From the NCBI GenBank assembly GCA_014192425.1, contig BJHK01000007.1:62001-126000 (forward strand): a stretch of DNA of 64,000 nt, in the 5' to 3' direction. The notes beneath the pieces were generated by a model. It saw only the letters and a program-made list of their open reading frames with translations. It had not been told where the DNA came from and ran no database searches. Both the position numbers and the translations under genes were made by a program. Shown in pieces: positions 1 through 8,529 of the stretch (the stretch's first letter is position 1; each line of letters begins with the position of its first letter). The stretch comes from Planctomycetia bacterium. Lineage in GTDB: Bacteria > Planctomycetota > Planctomycetia > Pirellulales > UBA1268.

Positions 1-1737
1 CTCGACGTTCTGCTCGTCGGTCACCGGATCGAGGGCGAAGACGCGGATCGGCCAGCGGCAGCGGACGTAGTCGTTGAATGCGGCCCGGGCCTCCGGCGCC
101 GGATCGGGGCCGAAGAACGGTCCGGCGTAGCCGGCCGCAGGCCGCCCCTGGCAGCGGGCGCCGCAGGCGACGCCGACGTCCTCGACGAGCCGGTCGTTGA
201 GCAGCGCGCTCTCCACGAGGATCGCCCAGGCGAGCACCGCGGTGGTCGTCCGGCAGAGCGCCGGCAGGGCGTGGTCGGCCTCGCCGCAGGGGGCGGACGA
301 GTCCGACGCGGCGGCCGGGACAGGAAGGTGGAGGAGCGGCTCGACGTCACCGCCGGCGCCGCTGCCGAGCGCGGCGAAGAACCGGCGCCGAACCGCCGCC
401 ACCGCGGCGACCTGCCGGCCGCGGACGAGGGCCGCCAGGTTCCAGCCGGGCAGCTCCTGCCAGACGTGCCTGCGCCCCTCGACGGCGAGAAAGTCCCAGG
501 CGGCCTGCAGTTCCCCGGCGAGGTGGCTGCGCACGTCGAGGTAGCCGATGCAGGGTTGGTTGGCCGGATGACCGCCGAGGGCGGCGCGGGTGTCGCGGAC
601 GAGGACCGCGATCTGCTCGATGCCGGCGACGTCGGCGAGCTGCGTGAACGGGAGCGGCAGCCGGGCGCGGCGGGCGTTCACCGCCGGGGCCGTCGCCGGG
701 ACCACGGCCGGCAGCTTGTCCCGAAGCGCCCGGGCCGCGGCCAGCACGCCCTGCCGGGCCGCACCGCGGTCGGCCGGAGCGGCGTCGGCCGCGCCCGCCG
801 TGACGATCGTCGTCGCCCAGGCGACGCACTGCGGGTCGTTGACGCACCATGTCAGCCCCGGGGCGACGAGGTCGACGACGTCGTTGACGACGAGGTTGCG
901 AAACGTGGCCGGCAGGAGGTCGTCGCCGAGGCACGGCTGGGCGCTGATCGTGATCTCGGCGCCGTGCCCCCGGCGCGTCCGCGTGCCGGGCTGGATCGAC
1001 ACCGGGATGCGCACCAGGTTCAGGGAATAGCCGGGCGCGTCGGCCGAGTCGTCGCCCTCGTTGACGCGGCGCAGTTGCTGCAGGTGATTGAGGTAGCGCG
1101 AGAGCTGGTCGAGGTGGCGCGTCGGCTCGAGGGCCGGCGGCTCGGTGCCGAAGCCGAACCCGTCGGGGGCCACGGGGAAGGCCAGCGGCGCCGTCCGCGC
1201 GATGACGACGGAGTCGGCCCGGCCCTGCCCCTCGTTGGTGGAGGGAATCATGCCCTGGATGGTGTTGACGACGCTCGGGGCGGGGACGTCGACCACCTCG
1301 GCCGCCGGCCGGCGCCGGCCCGAGGCCGACTGGACCGCCAGCGCCATGCCGAGGAACGCCTGGTCGCTGCGCCGCAGCGCCGCGCTCGAGCGGATCGCGA
1401 ACTGGCCGAGCTGGCGGCGCATCTCCTCCTCGTATTCGAGACGCTGCCGCGTCAGCCGGTTCTGCCCCCAGACGTCGGGCTGCTTGGCGACGATCGAACC
1501 GTCGCTCTTCAATCGGCGATCCAACCAGGCGATCCGGCTGGCGAGGTCTTCGACGCAGGGCTCCCCCGGCGGATGCGGCGGGCGCGGATGGCGGACCTGC
1601 TGCAGGGGCGCGGCGAGGCCGCGGAACGCACGGCCGACCTCACCGGCGGCCGCCGGCGCGGAGGCCAGACAGCAGCACCACAGGGCGACAGCCAGACCGA
1701 CGTCCGCCATGCGGCGAAGGAGCAGAACGCGGGGCAC
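1..1737 (-). CDS. Secreted planctomycete protein of unknown function, C-terminus beyond the window
   Basis: The minus frame is open from a GTG at 1737 to the left edge, so the 3' end is missing. The chosen GTG sits behind a GGGAGG ribosome binding site and gives a plausible signal peptide: an Arg-rich start, then a hydrophobic run containing LAVALWCCCLASA before an Ala-rich cleavage region. An internal ATG at 1710 is in frame but has no such support. The mature part (about 545 residues visible) has no motif I recognise. It reads like a protein known only as a hypothetical in planctomycetes, with Gln/Arg-rich helical stretches and segments such as VVNTIQGMIPSTNEGQG. The opposite strand holds a 515-codon ORF over the same DNA, judged a shadow because it has no signal or family resemblance. 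Function unknown. Confidence 0.7.
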   Translation of the reverse strand, partial: MPRVLLLRRMADVGLAVALWCCCLASAPAAAGEVGRAFRGLAAPLQQVRHPRPPHPPGEPCVEDLASRIAWLDRRLKSDGSIVAKQPDVWGQNRLTRQRLEYEEEMRRQLGQFAIRSSAALRRSDQAFLGMALAVQSASGRRRPAAEVVDVPAPSVVNTIQGMIPSTNEGQGRADSVVIARTAPLAFPVAPDGFGFGTEPPALEPTRHLDQLSRYLNHLQQLRRVNEGDDSADAPGYSLNLVRIPVSIQPGTRTRRGHGAEITISAQPCLGDDLLPATFRNLVVNDVVDLVAPGLTWCVNDPQCVAWATTIVTAGAADAAPADRGAARQGVLAAARALRDKLPAVVPATAPAVNARRARLPLPFTQLADVAGIEQIAVLVRDTRAALGGHPANQPCIGYLDVRSHLAGELQAAWDFLAVEGRRHVWQELPGWNLAALVRGRQVAAVAAVRRRFFAALGSGAGGDVEPLLHLPVPAAASDSSAPCGEADHALPALCRTTTAVLAWAILVESALLNDRLVEDVGVACGARCQGRPAAGYAGPFFGPDPAPEARAAFNDYVRCRWPIRVFALDPVTDEQNVE

Positions 1738-1878
1738 GGCGCCCTCCCTTGCAGAGGTGGTATCGCAGAGGGGATAACACCCCCCCGTATGCATCGGCCC
1801 GGACGGGCCGCGGTCTGACGCGAGGCGGCGCAGGCCGATCGTTTCCACCAGGTTTCGCACCTTCGCAGGGCTTCCCCC

Positions 1879-2967
1879 GTGACCAGCATCAGCCGCAGTC
1901 GGATCCGCCCTCCGTGTCGCAGTCCGTTGCAGTGCATCATCCCGCCCTACATGGCGGAGCAGATGGCCCGCGCCGCCGATCCGCGGATCCGTGCCCAGGC
2001 GCTCGTCTCCCTGGCCCATGCGACCGCCGTCCGGGCGGCCCGGGGCGTTGCCGGTGAGGTCGGCCGGCAGGCGGTCGCCGCGCCGGCACCGGCCGGCCGG
2101 CAGCGGCTCGTCTACACGGCGAACAACAAGGACATGCTGCCGGGCAGGCTCGTCCGCAGCGAGGGGGAGCCGCCGACCGCCGACCCGTGCGCCAACGAGG
2201 CCTACGACTTCTCCGGCGACACGTACGACTTCTATCTCGAGCGGTTCGGCCGCAACTCGCTCGACGACGCCGGCATGAAGCTCGTCTCCAGCGTGCACGT
2301 CGGCGAGTCGGACGGCCAGGACCGCTACCAGCCGATGAACAACGCCTTCTGGGACGGCGGGCAGATGGCCTACGGCGACGGCGACGGGGTCGTGTTCCAG
2401 TGCTTTACGCGGTCGCTCGACGTCGTGGCCCACGAACTGACGCACGGCGTGCAGGCGTTCACCAGCGACCTCCTCTACCGCGGCCAGTCGGGGGCGATCA
2501 ACGAGCACTTCGCCGACGTCTTCGGCGTGCTGGTGCGGCAGTGGCGCCGGCAGGAAACCGGACAGCAGGCGAACTGGCTCGTCGGCGCGGACATTCTCGT
2601 GCCGGCGCCGACGCGGCGGGCGATCCGCGACATGGAGCGGCCGGGCACGGCGTACGTCGCCGATCCGGTGCTCGGCACCGATCCGCAGCCCGACCACATG
2701 GCCCGCATCTACGCGGGGAGCGCCGATGCGGGGGGCGTCCACATCAACTCGGGGATTCCGAACCGGGCCTTCGTGCTCTTCGCCCAGGCACTCGGCGGGC
2801 CGGCGTGGGACGCGCCGGGCGGCGTGTGGTATGAGGCGCTGCTGCGGCTGCCGCGGACGGCGACGTTCGCGACCCTCGCGAAGACGACCGCGCGGATCGC
2901 CACGGAACGGGTGTCGGCCGCGGCCGGCAAGGCCTGCCGGGCGGCGTGGAAGCAGGTCGGCCTGTAG
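1879..2967 (+). CDS. M4 (thermolysin/protealysin-like) zinc metallopeptidase
   Basis: A 362-residue protein with the complete M4 signature: HELTH at 185-189 supplies two zinc-binding His and the catalytic Glu, and NEHFADVFG at 208-216 supplies the third ligand (Glu209). A later GGVHINSGIPNRAF segment carries the active-site His of the C-terminal helical domain. The N-terminus (CIIPPYM at about 19-25, then a short helix) resembles the short protealysin-type propeptide rather than the long thermolysin one. No convincing signal peptide is seen, which fits protealysin-like enzymes. The start is a GTG at 1879 with a weak ribosome binding site, so it may be a few codons off. No inhibitor gene of the emfourin type follows; repeats do. 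Confidence 0.9.
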   Translation: MTSISRSRIRPPCRSPLQCIIPPYMAEQMARAADPRIRAQALVSLAHATAVRAARGVAGEVGRQAVAAPAPAGRQRLVYTANNKDMLPGRLVRSEGEPPTADPCANEAYDFSGDTYDFYLERFGRNSLDDAGMKLVSSVHVGESDGQDRYQPMNNAFWDGGQMAYGDGDGVVFQCFTRSLDVVAHELTHGVQAFTSDLLYRGQSGAINEHFADVFGVLVRQWRRQETGQQANWLVGADILVPAPTRRAIRDMERPGTAYVADPVLGTDPQPDHMARIYAGSADAGGVHINSGIPNRAFVLFAQALGGPAWDAPGGVWYEALLRLPRTATFATLAKTTARIATERVSAAAGKACRAAWKQVGL

Positions 2968-3063
2968 GGGGCCGCGGCGCGCGCGGGCCGCTCAGAGCCC
3001 AAGAGGGTCCAGAGCGGCGCGGCCGCAAGAAAGCGCGAGACAGGACAGGCGCGGCAGCAAGAC

Positions 3064-3289
3064 AAGGACAGGCATCGTTCAACTGGCAGGCCCCGCTTTC
3101 CACCGCGGCAGGGGCTGGCCGCGCCCCATCGCCGGACGTTCGCTGCGCCCATCCTGGGCTTCGCTCACTCGGACCTGCCTGCGCTCCGGCATCCTGCCTG
3201 CGCTTGGCAGCTCACGCCGGCTCTCGGGGCACGGCCAACCCCTGCCGTATGTGCCCAACAACCAGCCGAGCATGAGCAGGACGAGCATG
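3064..3289 (+). repeat. 226-bp direct repeat, copy 1 (contains palindrome A)
   Basis: This stretch recurs 280 bp downstream (3344-3569) with only a few mismatches. It contains an imperfect palindrome (3107-3246) bounded by GGCAGGGGCTGGCCGCGCCCC-type and GGGGCACGGCCAACCCCTGCC-type arms. Copies of the palindrome without the duplicated flanks occur near 31.3 and 31.8 kb. No coding potential is visible. Confidence 0.9.
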
Positions 3290-3343
3290 TGGCACGAGAA
3301 AGGACAGGCATCGTTCGGGGCACGGGAAAGGACAGGCACGGGA

Positions 3344-3569
3344 AAGGACAGGCATCGTTCAACTGGCAGGCCCCGCTTTCCACCGCGGCAGGGGCTGGCC
3401 GCGCCCCATCGCCGGACGTTCGCTGCGCCCATCCTGGGCTTCGCTCACTCGGACCTGCCTGCGCTTCGGCATCCTGCCTGCGCTTGGCAACTCACGCCGG
3501 CTCTCGGGGCACGGCCAACCCCTGCCGTATGTGCCCAACAACCAGCCGAGCATGAGAAGGACGAGCATG
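3344..3569 (+). repeat. 226-bp direct repeat, copy 2 (contains palindrome B)
   Basis: Near-identical second copy of 3064-3289; the palindrome here is 3387-3526. Between the two copies lie short GGACAGGCA direct repeats, so the array may have grown by slippage or unequal exchange. Confidence 0.9.
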
Positions 3570-3605
3570 GGACTTCAACAGTCTTTCCCAGCATCGTGAG
3601 CCGTC

Positions 3606-3955
3606 TCAGCTCGCGGCGAGTTCGCCCCCCCGGTTCGCCGCTTCCGGCTCCCGGATCTCCGTGAGCGTCGCCTCCGTGAGTAGCAGCGTGCCCGCCACGC
3701 TGACGGCGTTCTTCCCCCGCTGAGGATCGCCATGTCCTCCAGCAGGGCGCGGTGCCGGTCGCCGTAGCCCGGCGCCATGACGGCGCCTTGACGGCGCCTT
3801 GACGGCGCCTTGACGGCGACGCAGTCGAGGATGCCGCGCAGCCGGTTGACGACGAGCGTGGCCAGCGCCTCGGCCTCGACGCTCTCCGCGACCTTCAAGG
3901 CCCGGTCGAGGCCGCGTTTGAGATCGACGGCGCTGGCGCCGGCGGCGAAGTACAA
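3606..3955 (-). pseudogene. groEL: groEL remnant (internally deleted and frameshifted)
   Basis: Minus-strand reading gives pieces of the chaperonin GroEL in the right order. [16 protein letters not shown] is from the N-terminal part, [13 protein letters not shown] plus [19 protein letters not shown] from the apical domain, and in another frame [12 protein letters not shown] and a short tail from the C-terminus. Large parts are missing between these blocks and the last junction changes frame, so no chaperonin can be made. Inside the VKAPGYGDR segment an 11-bp unit is repeated, adding 33 bp in frame. The 3' stop lies at 3606-3608. The identification comes from memory of GroEL sequence and is strong for the middle block. 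Confidence 0.8.
3777..3817 (+). repeat. 11-bp tandem repeat inside the groEL remnant
   Basis: The unit TTGACGGCGCC is repeated back to back three times after a variant ATGACGGCGCC. It inserts 11 residues into the GroEL VKAP/GYGDR segment without changing frame. Confidence 0.85.
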
Positions 3956-3963
3956 TCGGCGGC

Positions 3964-4836
3964 ATGAAGCGCGCGGAACACCGTCGACCGAAGCGTCCCC
4001 GGCCGGCCGGCCGGATCGGCGGCCCGTCCGGACAGGCTTCCGTGCCGCGGGCTCCCGGGCCGCGCGGCGCGGCCGGCGGCCGGCCGCGGCACCGGACGAA
4101 GACCGAGGACATGTTCCACGGCGTGCGGGCCTGCGCCGCCCTGTTCGCCCACCGGCCCGCGGAGATCGTCCGCGTCTATCTGGAGGAGCGGCGCCGCCGG
4201 CAGTTCGCCTCCCTGCTGGAATGGTGCGGCCGCGAACGGAAGGGCTTCCAGATCGTCGCCGCCGACAACCTTGCCCGGCTGACCGGCGCCACGCACCACG
4301 AGGGGATCGCCATCCTCGCCCGTCAGGTCAGACGCTGGACGCTCGCCGAGCTCCTCCCCGAGATCGAGGCCGGGGCAGTGGGGCGGCCGGTGTTGTATCT
4401 CGATGGCGTCCAGAATCCACACAACCTCGGCTCGATCCTGCGCACGGCGGCGCACTTCGGCACGGCCGGCGTGCTCGGCGCCACGGGCATGCTCCCGCCC
4501 CTCTCGCCGGCGGCCGTTCGCGTGGCCGAGGGGGCTGCCGAGGTGGTGCCGGTCTGCGACCTCGCCGACCCGGCGGCCGACCTCGATCGGCTGCGAAAAG
4601 CCGGCTACCGGGTCGTGGTCACGTCGAGCCGGCGCGGCGAGCCCCTGTTCACGGCCCGCCTGCCCGAGCGGCCGCTGATTGTGCTCGGCGCCGAAGGGGA
4701 GGGGGTCTCGGAGGCGGTCGACCGCCGGGCCGATCTGCGGGTACGGATTCCGGGCACCGACGCCGTCGAGAGCCTCAACGTCTCGGTCGCCTGCGGCATC
4801 CTGCTCGGCGAGGTCTGGCGGCGCCGGCAGGGGTGA
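3964..4836 (+). CDS. SpoU/TrmH-family RNA 2'-O-methyltransferase
   Basis: A 290-residue SPOUT-class methyltransferase, predicted to transfer a methyl group from SAM to a ribose 2'-OH in rRNA or tRNA. All three SpoU motifs are present: [17 protein letters not shown] at 146-162 (catalytic Arg and Asn), IVLGAEGEG at 239-247, and IPG...ESLNVSVA at 262-276, which forms the trefoil knot that binds SAM. The N-terminal [10 protein letters not shown] segment (44-53) begins a substrate-binding domain like that of TrmH/RlmB and YfiF proteins. The first 40 residues are basic and Pro/Gly-rich and probably disordered; a later start is possible. The exact RNA target cannot be read from sequence. Confidence 0.9.
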   Translation: MKRAEHRRPKRPRPAGRIGGPSGQASVPRAPGPRGAAGGRPRHRTKTEDMFHGVRACAALFAHRPAEIVRVYLEERRRRQFASLLEWCGRERKGFQIVAADNLARLTGATHHEGIAILARQVRRWTLAELLPEIEAGAVGRPVLYLDGVQNPHNLGSILRTAAHFGTAGVLGATGMLPPLSPAAVRVAEGAAEVVPVCDLADPAADLDRLRKAGYRVVVTSSRRGEPLFTARLPERPLIVLGAEGEGVSEAVDRRADLRVRIPGTDAVESLNVSVACGILLGEVWRRRQG

Positions 4837-4921
4837 CCAAGCCGCCGGCCCGCCGTCCGGTCGGTTTGGACAGGCAAAGATCGCCAGTCGGACCTTGCCG
4901 TTCGACGGTGAGGCGGCGAAG

Positions 4922-5950
4922 ATGCCCGTTTCGAGGAGCAGGCGGATGCGGCGATGGTGGGCGATCGGCGGGCTGGCGATGGTCGCGGCGGCGGCCTGCC
5001 TGCTCGTGCGCGCCGACGACGACGATCCGCCGGCCCCGAAGGTGCCCGCCGTCTTCGCCGCCTACGCGACGTCGATCCGCGAGCCGTGGAATCAGGTGAT
5101 CCATGCGGCGCTGCGCAAGGCCGAGCAGGACGGCCGCGTGCGCTATGAATGGAAGGACGCGCTCGACACCGTCGAAAAGCAACTGGCGGCGGTGGAGCGG
5201 GCCCTCGCCGACAAGACCGACATCATCGTCGCCGACTCGACCGACGCCCGCGACGAGATCCTCGCCGTCGCCCAACGCCACCCGGCGACCGCGTTCCTCG
5301 TGGCCGGCGCCGGCGAGCCGCAGAAGCCGAACGTCTCGACGTTCGACAGCGCGCTCGTCGAGCCGGCCTATCTGTGCGGCCTCCTCGCCGGCAAGCTGAG
5401 CGAGTCGAAGGTCGTGGGCATCGTGGCCGGAAAGCACGAGCCGGAGCCGCAGCGCACGATCAACGCCTTCCGCGCCGGCGCCCGCGAGGCCAATCCGGAG
5501 ATCAAGGTGCGGCTCGACTTCATCGACTCGTGGTTCGATCCGGAGAAGGCGCGGGCGGCCGCCCTCAAGCAGATCGCGGCGGGGGCGGACGTGATCTTCG
5601 CAGAGCGGGCCGGCGCGATCGCCGCCGCCCGGGAGACGGGGGTTCGGGCGTTCGGCAACATGATCGATCAGAACGCCGAGGCCCCGGAGCACGTGATCAC
5701 CGGCCCGATCTGGAACATGCAGCCGGCCATCGACCACGTCATCGCCCGGGTCGCGGCCGGACAGGTCGAGGCGGAAAACCTCCAGCGGTTCGCGAACCTC
5801 GCCAAGGGGGGCGTGGCCCTGGCACCGTGGCACGGCCACGATGAAAAGCTTCCGGCGGATCTGCTCGAGCTGGTGCGGAAGCGGCAGGCGGAAATCGTCG
5901 CCGGCACCCTCACGGTCCCCTCCGATCCGGCGGAGCCGAAGGCCGACTGA
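4922..5950 (+). CDS. BMP/PnrA-like substrate-binding protein (secreted)
   Basis: A 342-residue protein of the BMP family (basic membrane protein/PnrA), the periplasmic binding component of nucleoside- or purine-type ABC importers. The ATG at 4922 was chosen because it gives a clear export signal: a basic RRMRRWW start, then AIGGLAMVAAAACLLV. The mature chain shows the two-lobe pattern of the family, with KVPAVFAAYATSIREPWNQ at the first strand, repeated DxIxA turns (TDIIVADSTDARDEI, GADVIFAERAGA) and FGNMIDQN late in the second lobe. No permease or ATPase gene is adjacent, so its transport partners lie elsewhere or it acts as a sensor. Ligand unknown. Confidence 0.85.
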   Translation: MPVSRSRRMRRWWAIGGLAMVAAAACLLVRADDDDPPAPKVPAVFAAYATSIREPWNQVIHAALRKAEQDGRVRYEWKDALDTVEKQLAAVERALADKTDIIVADSTDARDEILAVAQRHPATAFLVAGAGEPQKPNVSTFDSALVEPAYLCGLLAGKLSESKVVGIVAGKHEPEPQRTINAFRAGAREANPEIKVRLDFIDSWFDPEKARAAALKQIAAGADVIFAERAGAIAAARETGVRAFGNMIDQNAEAPEHVITGPIWNMQPAIDHVIARVAAGQVEAENLQRFANLAKGGVALAPWHGHDEKLPADLLELVRKRQAEIVAGTLTVPSDPAEPKAD

Positions 5951-6128
5951 CCCAGGTTCCCGCCGGCGCTTCCAGGACCGGCGCAGCCCTGCCGGTCGGG
6001 CAGACGCTGCGGCTGCGGACCTGCGCGGTCGGCACGGACGTGCGTCGGCCGACGCCCACGACGCAGGGGTGGCTGTCCAACGCCCGATGGGATCAGCAGG
6101 GTGTCGCGTTGTCGGCGGGGGGACTGCC

Positions 6129-6920
6129 ATGTCCAGAGTGCGCTGGTTGATCGTCGCCTGCTGCGTGTGCGGATGTCTGCCGGCGGGAGCCGAGGAGTTC
6201 GGTCCGCTGATCGACCTGACGGCAAGCGACACACCGCCCGCCGGGCAGGTGTCGGTGTGGGACGACGTGGCCGTGAAGCCGGTCGGTCTGCAGGCCGCCG
6301 CTGCCGACGGACCGGCGCGGCGTTTCTACATCACCGGCATGCTCGGACCGTCGTTCCAGGCCCTGGCCGTCAGTGCCGGAGGGGTTGGGGTGACGGCGCA
6401 TGACGGACCCCTGGCGGCCGGCGGCGCCGTCGGCCTGGCGTTCGAGCGGGCCAACGGCCGGCTGCGGATCGAGACCGAGGGCATGGGCCGCGGGACGGCG
6501 TTCGGCGAGCTGGGCTCGATCGGTCCGCTGACCATCGGACTCGAGACGGCCTCGACCTGGTCGGTCATGGAGAACGTCTGGCGGGACGTCATGCTCACCG
6601 AGCGGCTCGGCCTGTACGGCGGCGGCGGCATCGGTGCCGGCGGGTATCGGGCCGGCGTGGGTATCCGTACGCCGATCGGTTCGTTCGCGATCTACGAGCC
6701 GGCTGCGGCGGCGTTCGCCTGGCAGGCCGGCGGCGGCGTCATCTACGAGATCACGGAGCGGCTGACGTTCGACATCAGCTACCGGTATTTCCAGATCGAG
6801 TCGATCACCTATGCGGATCCGAGCGGCGGTCCGTTCGGCGGGGCGTCGTCGGCCTTCGGCGCCAGCGAACTGATGTTCGGCCTCCGGCTCTACGAGCCGT
6901 TTCAGCGCTGGCGTCGTTGA
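6129..6920 (+). CDS. Outer-membrane beta-barrel protein
   Basis: A 263-residue protein with a signal peptide (MSRVRWLIVACCVCGCLPAGA). A series of alternating amphipathic strands rich in Gly and aromatic residues follows, for example RFYITGMLGPSFQALAV, LYGGGGIGAGGYRAGVGI and LTFDISYRYFQIESITYA. It ends near a terminal strand, ELMFGLRLYEPF. This is the layout of small OmpA/opacity-type eight-strand barrels. The ATG at 6129 lies behind a GGGGGG tract that may serve as ribosome binding site; the ORF is open further upstream but without a signal peptide there. Role in the cell unknown; structural barrel or porin-like. Confidence 0.75.
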   Translation: MSRVRWLIVACCVCGCLPAGAEEFGPLIDLTASDTPPAGQVSVWDDVAVKPVGLQAAAADGPARRFYITGMLGPSFQALAVSAGGVGVTAHDGPLAAGGAVGLAFERANGRLRIETEGMGRGTAFGELGSIGPLTIGLETASTWSVMENVWRDVMLTERLGLYGGGGIGAGGYRAGVGIRTPIGSFAIYEPAAAAFAWQAGGGVIYEITERLTFDISYRYFQIESITYADPSGGPFGGASSAFGASELMFGLRLYEPFQRWRR

Positions 6921-6943
6921 GCCGGTCTCGACGGCGGCGTCCG

Positions 6944-8077
6944 TCAGGCGAAGCGGCCGGGAGACAGGAAGTCGATCGGGTGCCGCGTCCGGCCTTCGGT
7001 CGCGAGATCGGCGAGGATCTCGCCGACGACGCTCGCGAACTTGAAGCCGTGCCCGGACAATCCCGCCGCCAGCGCGACCTGCGGATGGTCGGGATGCGGG
7101 CCAAGCAGGAAGTGGTGGTCGGGCGTCATCGTGTACAGGCAGGCCGCGTGTCCCTCAAGCCGCGTGCCGACGCCGGGCAGATGATCACCGAGCCAGCCCT
7201 CGATCCGCTGCCGCTCGTGAGGATCGATCCCGCGATCGACGTCGTCGGCCGCGGCGACCGGCCGGCCGCCGGTGTGCTCGGCGACCTTCAGGCCGCGGGC
7301 ATCGAGCGCCGGAAACCCGTAGAAGAACCCGGCCGGCGTGTCGAAGGCGAAGCAGGGAAGCCGGCCGGCGGCGTAGGGCGACGCGGTCGCATGTGGCGGC
7401 GCGTACCAGAACAGAGATTTTCGCAGCACGACGAGCGGCGGCCGGGGGAGCCGGAGAAGACCAGCCGCCCAGGGCCCGGGGCAGAGCACGAGCCGGTCTG
7501 CGGCAAAGTCGCCGGCGTCGGTGCGGACGATCACCCGGCCATCCTCGATCTGCCAGTCGTGGACCGTCACGCCGTGCCGGAGCGTCGCGCCGGCACGGGT
7601 CGCCATCTCCGCGTGGGCGCGGACGCAGTCCTCGACGGCGAGCTGCCCGGCCCGGGCCTCGAAGACCGCCTGCCAGTCGTCGGGCATGCGGAAGGCGGGC
7701 CAGCGGGCAACGGCCGCGCGGGCCGAGAGCGGCTCGACCGGCAGGGAGTGCGCACGGGCCGAGGCGAGCGTGCCGGCGACGACCGTGCCGGTGGCCGGCC
7801 CCGCAGCCAGCAGGCCCGATTCGTTGAGCAGCGTGCGGCCGACGTCCGCCTCGAGATCGAGCCACAGGTCGCGGGCGCGGAGCAGGAGCGGCACGTAGTC
7901 CGGATGCTCGTAGTAGGCGAGGCGGATGAGTCTGGTCTGGCCGTGGGAGCTGCCCCGGTCGTGGGCGAGCGGAAAGCGGTCGAGGGCAAGCACGCGCACG
8001 CCGCGCCGGGCGAGATGGCAGGCCGCGGCCGAGCCCATTCCGCCAGTACCAACCACGATCGCGTCAAAGGTGTGCAT
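6944..8077 (-). CDS. solA: FAD-dependent oxidase of the monomeric sarcosine oxidase/N-methyltryptophan oxidase family
   Basis: A 377-residue flavoenzyme of the DAO superfamily. The N-terminus carries the Rossmann dinucleotide motif VVGTGGMGSAAACHLARRG (8-26) and the following RGSSHGQTRLIR (41-52), both typical of monomeric sarcosine oxidases. GLKVAEH at 262-268 places the oxygen-activating Lys at 264, and AACLYTMTPD at 311-320 places the Cys (313) that forms the covalent FAD bond. It should oxidise a secondary N-methyl amine, giving formaldehyde, peroxide and the amine; sarcosine or N-methyltryptophan are the usual substrates, but the choice cannot be read here. A formaldehyde-activating-enzyme homologue lies 34 kb away. 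Confidence 0.88.
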   Translation of the reverse strand: MHTFDAIVVGTGGMGSAAACHLARRGVRVLALDRFPLAHDRGSSHGQTRLIRLAYYEHPDYVPLLLRARDLWLDLEADVGRTLLNESGLLAAGPATGTVVAGTLASARAHSLPVEPLSARAAVARWPAFRMPDDWQAVFEARAGQLAVEDCVRAHAEMATRAGATLRHGVTVHDWQIEDGRVIVRTDAGDFAADRLVLCPGPWAAGLLRLPRPPLVVLRKSLFWYAPPHATASPYAAGRLPCFAFDTPAGFFYGFPALDARGLKVAEHTGGRPVAAADDVDRGIDPHERQRIEGWLGDHLPGVGTRLEGHAACLYTMTPDHHFLLGPHPDHPQVALAAGLSGHGFKFASVVGEILADLATEGRTRHPIDFLSPGRFA

Positions 8078-8162
8078 GGCAACTCGGAGATCTTCCCCAC
8101 GCGGTCACTGGTGTGCAACCCGGCGCGGATGGACGCAGGCCGTGAACGGGCAGCCATCCCGG

Positions 8163-8191
8163 TTGACAGGGGCCACTGCGAGACCTAATAT
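8163..8191 (+). promoter_or_regulatory. Near-consensus sigma70-type promoter
   Basis: TTGACA at 8163-8168 and TAATAT at 8186-8191 are separated by 17 bp, followed by an AGGAGG ribosome binding site at 8215-8220 and an ATG at 8228. This is the best promoter in the window by eye. Confidence 0.8.
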
Positions 8192-8227
8192 GCACGGATG
8201 TTCACACCCATTTCAGGAGGCATCCAC

Positions 8228-8440
8228 ATGACCATGGAAACGCTTCGCGAGTTCGTTCGGCGGGAGCCGTTCGAGCCGTTTGTCGTTCGGCTTTCCAACG
8301 GCGATGTGCACGAGGTGCTCCATCCGGAGTGCGTGGCCCTCACCAAGACGAAGGTGGTCATCACGTACCCTGAAGAAGACCGCGTGGTCCACTGGGGCCT
8401 GATTCATGTCAACGCAGTTGAGGCTCTGCAGCGGGCGTGA
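8228..8440 (+). CDS. Small protein of unknown function (paralogue of the one at 35397)
   Basis: A 70-residue soluble protein. The ATG at 8228 is set by an ideal AGGAGG ribosome binding site, and a consensus promoter lies just upstream, so the gene is likely well expressed as a single-gene unit. The pattern is a short helix (LREFVRREPFEPF), then strands: VVRLSNGDVHEV, HPECVALTKTKVVITY. The 84-residue protein at 35397 follows the same plan (PFTAFTIRLADGR, HPDFVAVTPRRVIV). The pattern suggests a small beta-barrel, but no function is known to me. Confidence 0.85.
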   Translation: MTMETLREFVRREPFEPFVVRLSNGDVHEVLHPECVALTKTKVVITYPEEDRVVHWGLIHVNAVEALQRA

Positions 8441-8482
8441 CGCCCTCCCGGCGACTCGCGTTTCTGCCGCCGGACTGCGGCC

Positions 8483-8524
8483 GACCGGCCGAAGGCCGCG
8501 CTAGACCGGCCGAAGGCCGCGCTG
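8483..8524 (+). repeat. Two tandem 21-bp palindromic units, possible bidirectional terminator
   Basis: Two copies of a 21-bp unit (8483-8503, 8504-8524) each contain CGGCCGAAGGCCG, which folds into a GC-rich hairpin with a GAA loop. They lie between two genes that end toward each other (stops at 8440 and 8530). There is no T tract, so intrinsic termination is uncertain. Confidence 0.45.
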
Positions 8525-8529
8525 GCTGT

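Noticed and set aside
271-1818. 515-codon plus-strand ORF at the left edge
   Set aside because: The minus frame has a signal peptide and ribosome binding site; the plus frame is Arg/Gly-rich shadow.
3064-3569. CRISPR array
   Set aside because: Only two copies of a 226-bp unit; no short regular repeats with unique spacers and no cas genes.
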